In this document: one piece after another, positions 27,298-35,387 of the stretch | How positions within the stretch are numbered: position 1 is the first letter of the stretch | How the letters are laid out: each line of letters opens with the position of its first letter | From: an uncultured Prevotella sp. | GTDB lineage: Bacteria; Bacteroidota; Bacteroidia; Bacteroidales; Bacteroidaceae | DNA length: 64,000 nt | Direction of reading: 5' to 3' | NCBI GenBank assembly: GCA_905234145.1 | Contig: CAJOGK010000025.1 | Coordinates: forward strand, 1-64,000 | Notes under the pieces: model-generated | The model's database searches: none | Seen by the model: the letters and a program-made list of their open reading frames with translations, nothing else | Told to the model about the DNA's origin: nothing | Position numbers and translations under genes: made by a program

Positions 27298-28266
27298 CTA
27301 TTTTAGAAGTTGTTTTTCTGATTTGTCGATCCAATAATTATGTTGCTCTCCACGCATTTGGAAAGTCAGGGTAGCATGATCCTTCGTAACATCGAGTTCT
27401 ACAGGTGCACCCATAATTAATGGAATACAGGTGTTTCTACCAGCTGGGAAGCCACAGCAAACGGGTATTTCAGGATTTTGGATATGTTTTGATAACATTT
27501 CCTCTACGCTATCAAACTGAAGGTCATGCCTTATAGCGAAGAACTCACCAAGGATGATGCCCGTTACTCTTTCGAGGTCACCTTGCAAGCGGAGCATATA
27601 GAAAAGACGATCGATAGCATGAAGCGATTCTTCCACCTCTTCTATAAAGAGTATAATGTTATGTTCTTGAGAAATGTGATAACGTGTACCGGCAAGGGCT
27701 GAGAAACTGGAAAGATTACCTCCAACGAGATGGCCTGTGGCGCGACCTGGATGATTGTTCTTATTGCCAGGAATTTCGTATTTTGGGATAATACCAAAGA
27801 GAACATCTCGCAACTGGTTTGTATAGAGTTGCTGTCCGCCTGCTATCTGGAGTGCCATAGGTCCATGAATGCTCATCACGCCAGCTGCATTTTGTGCAGA
27901 CAATAGAATAGTGATATCACCATGTCCTATCAACCATTTTGGATGCTGGTTATACAATGCTAATGAAATACGAGTCAGAAGATGGATGGAACCATAGCCT
28001 CCACGTGAACAAATGATGGCTTTTATATCGTCGTTTTCAAGTGCCCATCGCAAATCAGCAGCCCTGTCTTTTACTGTTCCTGCATAGGCTTCAACATCTT
28101 GTTTATTTGTATTTTTACCAATTACAGGCACCAATCCCCAACTTTTGATAATTTCAGCGGTTTGTAATAGCACGTATTCATCTATCCAATAGGCTGGAGA
28201 GATGACGGCAACCTTGTCGCCTTTTTGCAGAAATTGAGGTTGTTTTATAACTTCTTCTTGATACAT
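27298..28266 (-). CDS. Peptidase S66 (LD-carboxypeptidase) homologue lacking the catalytic Ser and His
   Basis: S66 fold: KGDKVAVISPAYWI at the N-terminus, CSRGGYGSIHLL, the HGPM motif and the Glu-bearing LFIEEVEESLHAIDRL. Active members use Ser-Glu-His to cut murein tetrapeptides. Here the nucleophile position reads IGHGDIT instead of IGxSDIT, so Ser is Gly (codon GGT, one base from AGT). The His region reads FPAGRNTCIPLIMG, with Arg where GH is expected. Glu is kept. The protein is likely inactive as a peptidase and might bind peptide ligands. It has no signal peptide. It is co-transcribed with an AraC HTH protein. Confidence 0.8.
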   Translation of the reverse strand: MYQEEVIKQPQFLQKGDKVAVISPAYWIDEYVLLQTAEIIKSWGLVPVIGKNTNKQDVEAYAGTVKDRAADLRWALENDDIKAIICSRGGYGSIHLLTRISLALYNQHPKWLIGHGDITILLSAQNAAGVMSIHGPMALQIAGGQQLYTNQLRDVLFGIIPKYEIPGNKNNHPGRATGHLVGGNLSSFSALAGTRYHISQEHNIILFIEEVEESLHAIDRLFYMLRLQGDLERVTGIILGEFFAIRHDLQFDSVEEMLSKHIQNPEIPVCCGFPAGRNTCIPLIMGAPVELDVTKDHATLTFQMRGEQHNYWIDKSEKQLLK

Positions 28267-28295
28267 GTTTTATAACAATGTCAGTATTTGAAATG

Positions 28296-28330
28296 CAAAG
28301 GTACGTAAAAAAGGAGGAGAAATAAGCAAA
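28296..28330 (-). promoter_or_regulatory. Promoter of the S66-AraC operon
   Basis: TACCTTTG on the minus strand (28303-28296), with TTTG at 28330-28327 as a -33 candidate after a 23-nt spacer. The 22-nt element at 28328-28349 sits directly on its upstream side. Confidence 0.6.
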
Positions 28331-28349
28331 AAGTATGCACGCATTTGGG
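28328..28349 (+). promoter_or_regulatory. Candidate operator, copy 1 (AGTATGCACGCATTTGGG)
   Basis: 22 nt matching the copy at 30236-30257 except at one base. Its proximal edge is 25 nt from the TACCTTTG -7 box of the S66-AraC operon, exactly as in copy 2. It is also the left part of the palindrome at 28335-28370. Confidence 0.6.
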
Positions 28350-28370
28350 ACGTGTCCCAAATGCGTGCAT
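28335..28370 (-). terminator. Perfect 17-bp hairpin downstream of the TPR-AraC gene
   Basis: Two 17-nt arms (ATGCACGCATTTGGGAC and its complement) around a 2-nt centre. On the minus strand it is followed by ACTTTTTGC, so it can terminate the gene ending at 28430. It also overlaps the candidate operator, so it may act as a dimer binding site instead. Confidence 0.55.
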
Positions 28371-28429
28371 TTTAGGTGGGGTAAAAAACCGAATCCGATG
28401 TATCTGAAATGGTCTTTTCTGCCCCTTTT

Positions 28430-30178
28430 TTACATGTTTTGACGGTATTCTTGTGGTGTCATACCATATTTCTGCTTGAATTGTTCACGAAGGTTGGCAG
28501 GGGTAAAACCTACAGCCTCTGCGATAGCCGAAATGGTCATATTCGGATTATCGTGGAGCAATTTTATTGCCTCCGTCAGACGGATGGTATTGATGTAGCG
28601 TGTAAACGACTGACCATTTGCAGACTGGTTAAGCAGGTCGTTGAGTGCATGACGACTGATACCAAAACGATTGCAGATGTCCTGACGCTGAAGGTTCAGG
28701 TTAGAATAAAGGTGCTCATTTCGGATCGCCTGGTCAATAGTGACAAATAGTTCTGCACTGTCAGGTGAAATCGTGTCGATACTTTCTTTGGGCTCGTTGG
28801 TATCGTCAGTATCTTCTGCTTCTTCGTCAGGCAGTTCTGGCTGCATGCCGTTGATGATGCGTACCAATACACGATTTTTTTCGCTGATGATTTTCTGTTG
28901 GCGGCGATAGTAGAAAGAGACAACAGATAAGATGATCATCAGGAGCACAATGGTACCAATAATGATATTCTTGATTTCATGGGTGCTCTCTGCCTGCTGG
29001 ATAATAAGTTCCTGCTCTTTGGCATGATAGCGTGCTGCATTTTCGTGCGCCTCGCTGGCAATCAGACTATCACTTAGCACCTTGCTTAACTGGGCATAGC
29101 GTTGCATCAGGTTTAGGGCCTCGACGGTATGTCCCTTTGCTTTTGCTGCAACAGCCTGATCGCGAAGCAGGATAGCGTAATGTTCGTTCAGGGTATCAGT
29201 GCCCATACGTCGTATCCATTCGCCGCTGGTGGCCATGGCTTCATCGTACATGCCTAATAACATCTGTGCAGGGATAATCATTTTGCGGGCACTGAACGTT
29301 TTTCCGTAATTGCTTTGGTCAAAAAGCGTCAAATATTCATGGGCTTTTTGGGTATCAGAGCCTGCATAAGCTATAGCTAAAAAACCATAGGCTTGTGCAC
29401 GACTGAAATCGATGTAGCGCTCACGGTCACTGGGATTGTCACTCCACGACAATCGATAGCTGTCTTCTGCATAGTCGCTGGCATGCTGCTCATAGTGATC
29501 TAGTCGAGCAAGGATACTTTGGGCTAATGGAATAACCTCAGCAGGCATGTTTTGTTCGTTAAGGACGTTGATCTTACGTTTAACAGCGATAATAAAGGCA
29601 TCCATACGATCGATGCTGCCAGGTTTGTCGAGTTGACGTATACAATCATCGAGTTTGGCAATACCTTCGTCGGTTTGTCCCAAATGTGTCATCATCAAAC
29701 CGATTTCTGCTTCAGTACGTAGCAGTTCCACCTCTTCGTTCTGTTCCCGACATAAGTCTGCCTTTTGAATAGACCAGTACAGATAGGCCTTATTGTCATA
29801 TTTGTATCGACTGATCGAAATGAGCATGTTAAGTATAGCCCCTTTATTGTTTGGGTCATTCTTAACAGAATCATGTTGTAGCAGTTCTTTGCAGAGGATA
29901 AGGGCTGAGTCAAGATGTTGTTCTGTAAGTGACTTGCTGTAGATATTGGCTCGGATATATTTTTCTTTATATTCGTCAATGTTTCCAAGCTTTACAGCCG
30001 AGTCGAGCAGGATAAATGCTCGCTCAGGGTTAGTGGCACAGGCCACTAATATAGAGTCTTCTTGATAGGGTGTATCACCCAAGTTTGCTATCTTTTTTAC
30101 TGGCCTGCTTTCATCGCAACCAGCAAAGATTATTATAGCAATAGCTAGTATTATAATAAGATGTATGGTCTGTTTCAT
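28430..30178 (-). CDS. Membrane-bound TPR sensor with C-terminal AraC-type DNA-binding domain
   Basis: A one-component trans-membrane regulator. An N-terminal lipoprotein-like signal (AIAIIIFAGCDE) is followed by residues about 40-390 of TPR-like helical repeats. One membrane helix lies at about 401-420 (IIIGTIVLLMIILSVVSFYY). An acidic cytoplasmic linker (ELPDEEAEDTDDTNEPKE) leads to an AraC HTH domain at about 480-582 (RFGISRHALNDLLNQ, AEAVGFTPANLREQFKQKY). No kinase domain is present, so signal passes from periplasm to DNA within one chain. It is paralogous to the 112-aa protein at 26953. The shared upstream element suggests it controls itself and the S66 operon. Confidence 0.85.
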   Translation of the reverse strand: MKQTIHLIIILAIAIIIFAGCDESRPVKKIANLGDTPYQEDSILVACATNPERAFILLDSAVKLGNIDEYKEKYIRANIYSKSLTEQHLDSALILCKELLQHDSVKNDPNNKGAILNMLISISRYKYDNKAYLYWSIQKADLCREQNEEVELLRTEAEIGLMMTHLGQTDEGIAKLDDCIRQLDKPGSIDRMDAFIIAVKRKINVLNEQNMPAEVIPLAQSILARLDHYEQHASDYAEDSYRLSWSDNPSDRERYIDFSRAQAYGFLAIAYAGSDTQKAHEYLTLFDQSNYGKTFSARKMIIPAQMLLGMYDEAMATSGEWIRRMGTDTLNEHYAILLRDQAVAAKAKGHTVEALNLMQRYAQLSKVLSDSLIASEAHENAARYHAKEQELIIQQAESTHEIKNIIIGTIVLLMIILSVVSFYYRRQQKIISEKNRVLVRIINGMQPELPDEEAEDTDDTNEPKESIDTISPDSAELFVTIDQAIRNEHLYSNLNLQRQDICNRFGISRHALNDLLNQSANGQSFTRYINTIRLTEAIKLLHDNPNMTISAIAEAVGFTPANLREQFKQKYGMTPQEYRQNM

Positions 30179-30203
30179 ATTATGACATGTTCATTTCAGC
30201 GCA

Positions 30204-30233
30204 CAAAGGTAAGAAGAAAAATCAATATTCAAG
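30204..30233 (-). promoter_or_regulatory. Promoter of the TPR-AraC regulator
   Basis: TACCTTTG on the minus strand (30211-30204), the same -7 sequence as the S66 operon, with a weak TTG about 18 nt upstream. A poor -33 fits an activator-dependent promoter. Confidence 0.5.
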
Positions 30234-30235
30234 AA

Positions 30236-30257
30236 AAAAAGTATGCACTCATTTGGG
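30236..30257 (+). promoter_or_regulatory. Candidate operator, copy 2 (AGTATGCACTCATTTGGG)
   Basis: Differs from copy 1 at one of 22 positions and lies at the same 25-nt offset from the same -7 sequence. Here the second palindrome arm is absent. Confidence 0.6.
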
Positions 30258-30286
30258 CTTCGTTAAATATTTTTTTGTAGATAATA

Positions 30287-30318
30287 TTTGGTGGGGTAGA
30301 GGGTTTTTTGTAATTTTG
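30287..30318 (+). promoter_or_regulatory. Promoter of cbiG-cbiF
   Basis: TTTG (30287-30290), a 20-nt spacer and TAATTTTG (30311-30318), 19 nt before the ATG at 30337. No riboswitch lies between. Confidence 0.75.
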
Positions 30319-30336
30319 TAGGCAAAAATTGGGAAA

Positions 30337-32106
30337 ATGAAGATAGCAATTATTCAAATCAGCGAGGCTGGAAGCGAAATCGCCTCTACCATCAGAAAAG
30401 AACTCGATGCCACGATGATTCAGCGCACAGAAGTTGGCAAGAAATGGAAGCAATACGATGCTTTTATCTTTATCGGTGCGATGGGTATCTGCGTAAGGAC
30501 GATTGCACCTTATATTAAAGATAAGCACGAAGATCCTGCTGTGGTGTGTATCGACAGTCTGGGACTGAATGCTATTTCCGTGTTGAGCGGTCATGTAGGA
30601 GGGGCCAACAATCTGACGCACGAGGTGGCCGCCTTGATAGGTGCGCGAGAGGTGATTACCACCCAAAGCGACAATGCCGGACTATGGGCGCTCGACACTT
30701 TTGAGGCCCGTTTTGATTGGCCAGTTGCCAGCGATGTGGAAGATATGAACGATTGCATCTTTGCCTTCGTTAATCGCGAACCAACGGCCTTGCTGTTGGA
30801 AGTGCGCGATGAAGGGACTGACTATCTGGAGGCTACAAAACCAGATCATGTAACCATCATTGATAGTATTAGCGAGGCTGATGCCAATAAATATAAGTTG
30901 CTGATTATTGTGTCGCCATTTAATCGCTCTGCACCAGAGGGTATGCTTGAGTTGCATTTTGTGCCCATGGTGGGAACGGTAGGTTTCGGATTGGCACACG
31001 AACCTGACGACTATGAGGAAATTTACGACCAGATAGATGAGGCGTTTGCCCTTCGAGGGGTTTTGCCTTGTGCCCATCGCTATTGTACCATCGATGTCAA
31101 GAAGGATGAACCTTTCGTGGATATGCTGGTGATGGAATACGAGGAAGAAGTGAAGTTCTTTACAGCAGAAGAGCTCTCAACAGTAGAGGTGCCTAACCCT
31201 AGCGAAACCGTTCAGAAGCATGTGGGTACGCCCAGTGTTTGTGAAGCTGCTGCTATCCTGGGTTCGAATAATGGTAAGTTGATTCTCTCTAAAATAAAAG
31301 GCAAGAATTGGACTGCTGCCCTTGCTATCGACTACAAGGGTCATATAGAAATCGTAGGGGCAGGCCCTGGTGCTCCTGATCTTGTATCTGTCCGAGGCCG
31401 TAAGATGCTCGAAAGGGCCGACCTTATTTTATATGCAGGCTCGCTGGTGCCAAAGGCTTTGACGGAGTGCCATAAGCCAGGAGCAGTCGTGCGTTCATCA
31501 GCTGACATGGCACTCGAAGAACAGTGTGAGCTGATGAAAAAGTTCTATGACCAAGGTAAATTCATTGTGCGCCTCCATACTGGCGATCCCTGTATCTTTG
31601 GTGCCATTCAGGAACAGATGGCTTTCTTCGATGCCAATCACATGGAATACCACATCACCCCAGGCATCTCCTCCTTCCTCGCTGCAGCAGCCGAGTTGCA
31701 GAGCCAGTTCACGATTCCTGAGCGCTGTCAGACGATTATCCTCACGCGTGGCGAAGGTCGGACCCCTATGCCAGAGAAAGAACAGCTCCACCTATTGGCG
31801 AAGAGCCAGAGCACGATGTGCATCTTCCTCTCTGCCGCCATCGTGGATGATGTACAGCGCGAACTGCTTCAGGAGTATCCAGAAGATACGCCCGTAGCTG
31901 CGTGCTATCACCTTACCTGGCCTGACCAGAAGATCTATCGAGGCAAATTAAAGGATTTGGCGAAGATTGTCCACGACAACAAGCTGACTCTCACCACGAT
32001 GCTCGTCGTGGGCGAGGCCATCGACAACCGCCAAGGCCTCTCCGAGCTCTACTCCAAGCACTTCACCCACCTGTTTAGAAAAGGTGACGACGAGCAACCG
32101 TCATAG
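30337..32106 (+). CDS. Cobalt-precorrin-5A hydrolase / cobalt-precorrin-4 C11-methyltransferase fusion (CbiG-CbiF)
   Basis: Two consecutive steps of anaerobic corrin synthesis in one chain. Residues about 1-340 are CbiG (FIFIGAMGICVRTIAPYIKDK, VLSGHVGGANNLTHEVA, TQSDNAGLWALD, then the C-terminal region with SVCEAAAILGS). Residues about 345-585 are the CbiF/CobM methylase (IVGAGPGAPDLVSVRGRKML, LILYAGSLVPKAL, LHTGDPCIFGAIQEQM, TPGISSFLAAAAEL). CbiG is specific to the cobalt-early route. The gene is tail-to-tail with the VirE-like gene, 6 nt away. Confidence 0.92.
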   Translation: MKIAIIQISEAGSEIASTIRKELDATMIQRTEVGKKWKQYDAFIFIGAMGICVRTIAPYIKDKHEDPAVVCIDSLGLNAISVLSGHVGGANNLTHEVAALIGAREVITTQSDNAGLWALDTFEARFDWPVASDVEDMNDCIFAFVNREPTALLLEVRDEGTDYLEATKPDHVTIIDSISEADANKYKLLIIVSPFNRSAPEGMLELHFVPMVGTVGFGLAHEPDDYEEIYDQIDEAFALRGVLPCAHRYCTIDVKKDEPFVDMLVMEYEEEVKFFTAEELSTVEVPNPSETVQKHVGTPSVCEAAAILGSNNGKLILSKIKGKNWTAALAIDYKGHIEIVGAGPGAPDLVSVRGRKMLERADLILYAGSLVPKALTECHKPGAVVRSSADMALEEQCELMKKFYDQGKFIVRLHTGDPCIFGAIQEQMAFFDANHMEYHITPGISSFLAAAAELQSQFTIPERCQTIILTRGEGRTPMPEKEQLHLLAKSQSTMCIFLSAAIVDDVQRELLQEYPEDTPVAACYHLTWPDQKIYRGKLKDLAKIVHDNKLTLTTMLVVGEAIDNRQGLSELYSKHFTHLFRKGDDEQPS

Positions 32107-32112
32107 CGATCG

Positions 32113-34227
32113 CTATTTCTCTATCAGCCAATACTCCATGTGATTGGTCTTGCGCTTGCTCTTGAAGTTGAACTGCACATCGTTAAGGGCATTGCCGATT
32201 TTCTGGAAGGGAGTATCAGGGTCGAAGCTCTGATAGCGGGCTGCTAGCAACTGACTGATCTCGCCCAGGCTCCACCACTTGGCCTGCTCTGTTTCCTTGG
32301 GCCTGCGGAACGTCTCGCCTATCATCTCCACCAGATCGTTCAGCTTCTGGAAAGGCTCATTTTCCTGAATGAGCGTCTGGATCTCATCATCGTTCAGCCA
32401 GAATCGCTCATGATTATTGAAGAGGTGCAGGGCTTGGGCGAAGAGCTGTTCATGATAGAGGTTATCCTCGAAATTGATATTCCCGTTCACACCCACACAG
32501 ACAAAACGACGCGAACCCGTGGGATCCACAAGTGGCTTCAGCTGGTTGGTCGTACCAATAAACGAGGTATAGCGACGATAGAACTTGATTGTCTTGCCGT
32601 ATGGCGGACGGAACTTGACATCGCTCGACGACAGCAGGTATTTCAGCACGATCTGCTGGGAATTCGTGGTCTTGTCGAACTCATCGATATTGATGAGCGC
32701 AAAGCTTGTCAGCGCGATGTTCAGGTCGAACTCATTCTTGAAGTTCAGCTTGTCATTATAGTAATCACGCAGTTCTGGAGGCAGGATAATCTTGCAGAAG
32801 CGCGTCTTTCCACAACCCTGACGGCCTATCAGAAGCGGTGTTAACGCATTGCCCGTCAACTGCTTATCGCTCTCGCGCCACTGAGCCACCATACCAATCA
32901 TCCAGAACTTCAGGTACTTCTCCCAATGAGGCTGCGAGGTTGGCACGCGGGCTGCCAGATCTGCGATGTAATCATGACCATCCCACTTAGGCAGCTTGTC
33001 GAGCCAGGTGTTCACCGGATCGTACTGCTCGATGCGCGTCGAGTCGATAAAACGGTTCACGTTCCTATCCCACGCTTTCAGTCCTAACTCGGTGGCTCTC
33101 AGCGTCATATCGTTGCGCACCTCCTCTGTCAGCGGTTTGAATCGCTGGTCGTCGCTGAACTTCTCGCGATACTCTGCCACACCCGTCAGGAGGTTCTTGC
33201 GCATATCAAAGTTCGAGTTGAGGAAAATCTCAGTCTTCATCGCCTGGATGGTATCTTCCGGTACGCTTTTCATGGGCTTTATCTTGTGCTTCTCGCGATA
33301 GTCTTTCTGTTCAGCCACGCTATAGACCGTCTGGAAAATCTTCTCTACCAGCAGCCTGTCGCGATTCAGCACAGGGTGTAGCAACGTCAGTCCCTGCGCA
33401 TGTGCCTTGGGAATGCCCTGATCCAGACACATCGAGGCAATCTGCATTAACAGCGTCGCCTCCTTGTTCTCATCGGGCAGGTCGAAATAGTGGCCCATCA
33501 CCGTCTCAACGATGAAAGTCCAGTTCAGATGATAGGTACGTGTAACTGTGCGACCAGGCATCAGATGATCCTCCTCGCGACTGATCACCACAGGCTGAGG
33601 CTGGTCGTGACTGTCTGTATCGGCATAGAAGGAACGGGCCTCAGCACGGTAAACCGCCTCAGGGTCAGCACTCATATACACCGTGCGGTCTAATCGAGGC
33701 TCCAGAAACTGGATGTCGAAGCCAAACTGATTCTGATAAGCCCTTCGCGCTGTGTTGTAAATATTGAGATGGAACTGTCGGATGTCCTTCTGCTCTGTTG
33801 GCAGTCCGCCTCCGAACAGCTCGCCTCGACACACAATCTTGACACTCCTACCAGAGCCTCCGAGGAAGCAAAGCATCGTCTCAGGCAGTTTCTTGGCTGC
33901 CTCCCTGATTTCCACAGCCTTCTCGTAGGTGGGCAGATCGTTCACCTCAAGCACGACGAGACCATTATACGTCATCATCTGCCATTGTCCCTTGCGATTC
34001 ATATAGTCGGCAGCGAAGCAGATTCTTGGCAGACGGATACCACCTTCCCACTGCGTAGAGATCTGCCCGTCTGCCAGTCGATGCGGATTCATCAGATGAT
34101 ACACCTCTCTGGTCCTCGTAACAGTCTTCTTTATCATCCCCTCCTGGATGGCAGCCGCCAATTTAGCCAGTTCTACACGGTTAATAACCTCTTTTGTTCC
34201 AGATTTTTTGAGCAATGTGACGTTCAT
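32113..34227 (-). CDS. VirE-type primase-helicase protein (BT4734-like N-terminus plus P-loop domain)
   Basis: A 704-aa protein of the type carried by Bacteroidetes mobile elements. Residues about 40-200 are a BT4734/VirE_N-like domain (MTYNGLVVLEVNDLP, FLGGSGRSVKIVCRG); the acidic pair expected of an active primase reads E-N rather than D-D. The C-terminal part is the VirE P-loop domain: LLIGRQGCGKTRFC (about 465-480), Walker B-like FALINIDEFD and sensor SFIGTTNQLK. It resembles SF3-like helicases. It is probably involved in replication or maintenance of an element. The iteron region lies immediately upstream, but no integrase or relaxase is present. Confidence 0.8.
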   Translation of the reverse strand: MNVTLLKKSGTKEVINRVELAKLAAAIQEGMIKKTVTRTREVYHLMNPHRLADGQISTQWEGGIRLPRICFAADYMNRKGQWQMMTYNGLVVLEVNDLPTYEKAVEIREAAKKLPETMLCFLGGSGRSVKIVCRGELFGGGLPTEQKDIRQFHLNIYNTARRAYQNQFGFDIQFLEPRLDRTVYMSADPEAVYRAEARSFYADTDSHDQPQPVVISREEDHLMPGRTVTRTYHLNWTFIVETVMGHYFDLPDENKEATLLMQIASMCLDQGIPKAHAQGLTLLHPVLNRDRLLVEKIFQTVYSVAEQKDYREKHKIKPMKSVPEDTIQAMKTEIFLNSNFDMRKNLLTGVAEYREKFSDDQRFKPLTEEVRNDMTLRATELGLKAWDRNVNRFIDSTRIEQYDPVNTWLDKLPKWDGHDYIADLAARVPTSQPHWEKYLKFWMIGMVAQWRESDKQLTGNALTPLLIGRQGCGKTRFCKIILPPELRDYYNDKLNFKNEFDLNIALTSFALINIDEFDKTTNSQQIVLKYLLSSSDVKFRPPYGKTIKFYRRYTSFIGTTNQLKPLVDPTGSRRFVCVGVNGNINFEDNLYHEQLFAQALHLFNNHERFWLNDDEIQTLIQENEPFQKLNDLVEMIGETFRRPKETEQAKWWSLGEISQLLAARYQSFDPDTPFQKIGNALNDVQFNFKSKRKTNHMEYWLIEK

Positions 34228-34263
34228 ATCGTTATTTTTTCGTTTATTTCATTTATGACGCTG

Positions 34264-34271
34264 CAAAATTA
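34264..34271 (-). promoter_or_regulatory. -7 element of the VirE-type gene
   Basis: TAATTTTG on the minus strand, about 37 nt before the start codon. The -33 region is occupied by two CCTACAT motifs (34294-34308) instead of TTTG, so iteron binding could control this promoter. Confidence 0.5.
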
Positions 34272-34293
34272 AAATAATTATTTCATTAAATAG

Positions 34294-34804
34294 CCTACAT
34301 TCCTACATAAAAATACTTAAATCTATTATAAATACTATGTTTTCTTAAATTTTTAGCCTACATTAAGCCTACATGAATCCTACATGATGTCTACATGTTT
34401 TCAGTCAGATTCAGTCCGTTTTCTGCCAGATGAACCACCTGTTAACCTCTCATAGCCTACCTGGAAGAATCAGATTAACGTACTTTCAAATGTTTTTATT
34501 AATACTTCTTGCTGAATTCTCTAGAGAATTCACAGCTTATAGCCGTTCTAGCACTTGCTAAGTGCCTGGCAAACCATTCAATTCTCTAGAGAATTCATAA
34601 GTTATCACGTACTAAAAACCTTTTGAACTGTGTATTCGAATACATTTACCCTGCCTATCAACCCCTAAAAGCCACTAATCATGCTCAAAAATCCACTTTT
34701 CATGTATATTTCATGTAGGCTTTATGTAGGATTCATGTATACTTGAATATTGGATAATCAGTTTAATATCAATATATTATAAACAAATCATGTAGGTATG
34801 TATG
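34294..34804. repeat. Iteron region: two inverted 4-unit arrays at 11-bp spacing
   Basis: Array A, plus strand: CCTACAT at 34357, 34368, 34379 and TCTACAT at 34390, exactly 11 bp apart. Array B, opposite orientation: ATGTA(G/T)(G/A) at 34702, 34713, 34724 and 34735, again 11 bp apart. Single copies lie at 34294, 34302, 34790 and 34798. The AT-rich stretch between the arrays contains two copies of a perfect palindrome. There are no open reading frames of note. The arrangement resembles the iterons of plasmid origins or an operator cluster. Confidence 0.75.
34513..34595. repeat. Two copies of the palindrome AATTCTCTAGAGAATT
   Basis: Copy 1 is a 20-bp perfect palindrome (34513-34532) and copy 2 a 16-bp one (34580-34595), 65 bp apart. 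Between them lies GCACTTGCTAAGTGC, another small inverted repeat. They sit roughly midway between the two iteron arrays. Confidence 0.8.
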
Positions 34805-34805
34805 C

Positions 34806-35056
34806 AGTTTTATAATATTCATTTCAAATAAGATGTTTCAAGGAGTAATTTTCAGTTTGCGACATACCTCCTTACGACATTCAAGAATTTATCATTCGGA
34901 TACTGCTTGAAATAAAATTCCAGTCAGTTTTCTTGTTTAATTCATTTTTTATTTTGAAATTTTGGATAAAATCGAAAACCTTTTGTAAATAAAGGCAGTT
35001 CGGAGAATTGAGAAAAATCTGGGTTACGAACTGGCAACGCTACTCATTTCCTCATT
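34806..35056. other. AT-rich intergenic stretch without recognised content
   Basis: No convincing ORF, hairpin or promoter pair was found between the last iteron and the GC-rich block. Confidence 0.5.
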
Positions 35057-35061
35057 CTGCT

Positions 35062-35225
35062 GTGATTTGCTTGTCAAAGCGCTCGACCTTTGGTCGCTTC
35101 GCTCCGCGAAGAACTCCCGACGCTGAGCCACCAGCCTGTTTCCGCTCGAGCTCCGCTCGCTTGCTACCAGCGGGACGCAAGAATGGCTCATTGTCGGGGG
35201 CAAAGTCTCGTAGCCATGTACAGGA
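35062..35225. other. GC-rich, structured non-coding block of unknown nature
   Basis: Sharp rise in GC within AT-rich sequence. Small inverted repeats include CGACC-TTT-GGTCG, CTTCGC-TCC-GCGAAG and CGAG-CTCCG-CTCG. The 125-aa ORF across it (35008-35385) is rich in Arg, Ser and Pro, matches nothing I know and runs through the next promoter, so I do not call it a gene. It may be a structured RNA or the scar of an inserted element. Confidence 0.4.
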
Positions 35226-35255
35226 GCAGGTTTATGACATGACCACAGAAAAAAG

Positions 35256-35321
35256 AAATGCGAACCTTTTCGCTTCGCAATGCCTTTTTCAGTCGGAATC
35301 GGCAGAATTAGGTTCGCATTT
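35256..35321. repeat. 12-bp inverted repeat AAATGCGAACCT / AGGTTCGCATTT
   Basis: Perfect arms separated by 42 nt. The right arm ends at the -33 element of the DUF2461 promoter, so it may be a regulator site or the end of a small element. Confidence 0.55.
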
Positions 35322-35352
35322 TTGGTTAGTTCGCATAAATGATGTATCTTTG
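35321..35352 (+). promoter_or_regulatory. Promoter of the DUF2461 gene
   Basis: TTTG (35321-35324), a 20-nt spacer and TATCTTTG (35345-35352), 35 nt before the ATG. Confidence 0.75.
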
Positions 35353-35387
35353 CAAACGGAATACGGAATAAAAAACGATATGTAACT

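Noticed and set aside
32113-34227. VirE match read as a virulence function
   Set aside because: The domain name is historical; the sequence supports a primase-helicase of mobile elements, not a virulence factor.
34294-34804. Iterons considered as a CRISPR or a tRNA-like attachment site
   Set aside because: Unit and spacing are far too short for CRISPR, and no tRNA cloverleaf or integrase was found.
35008-35385. 125-aa ORF over the GC-rich block
   Set aside because: Biased Arg/Ser/Pro composition, no recognisable motif, and it runs through the DUF2461 promoter.
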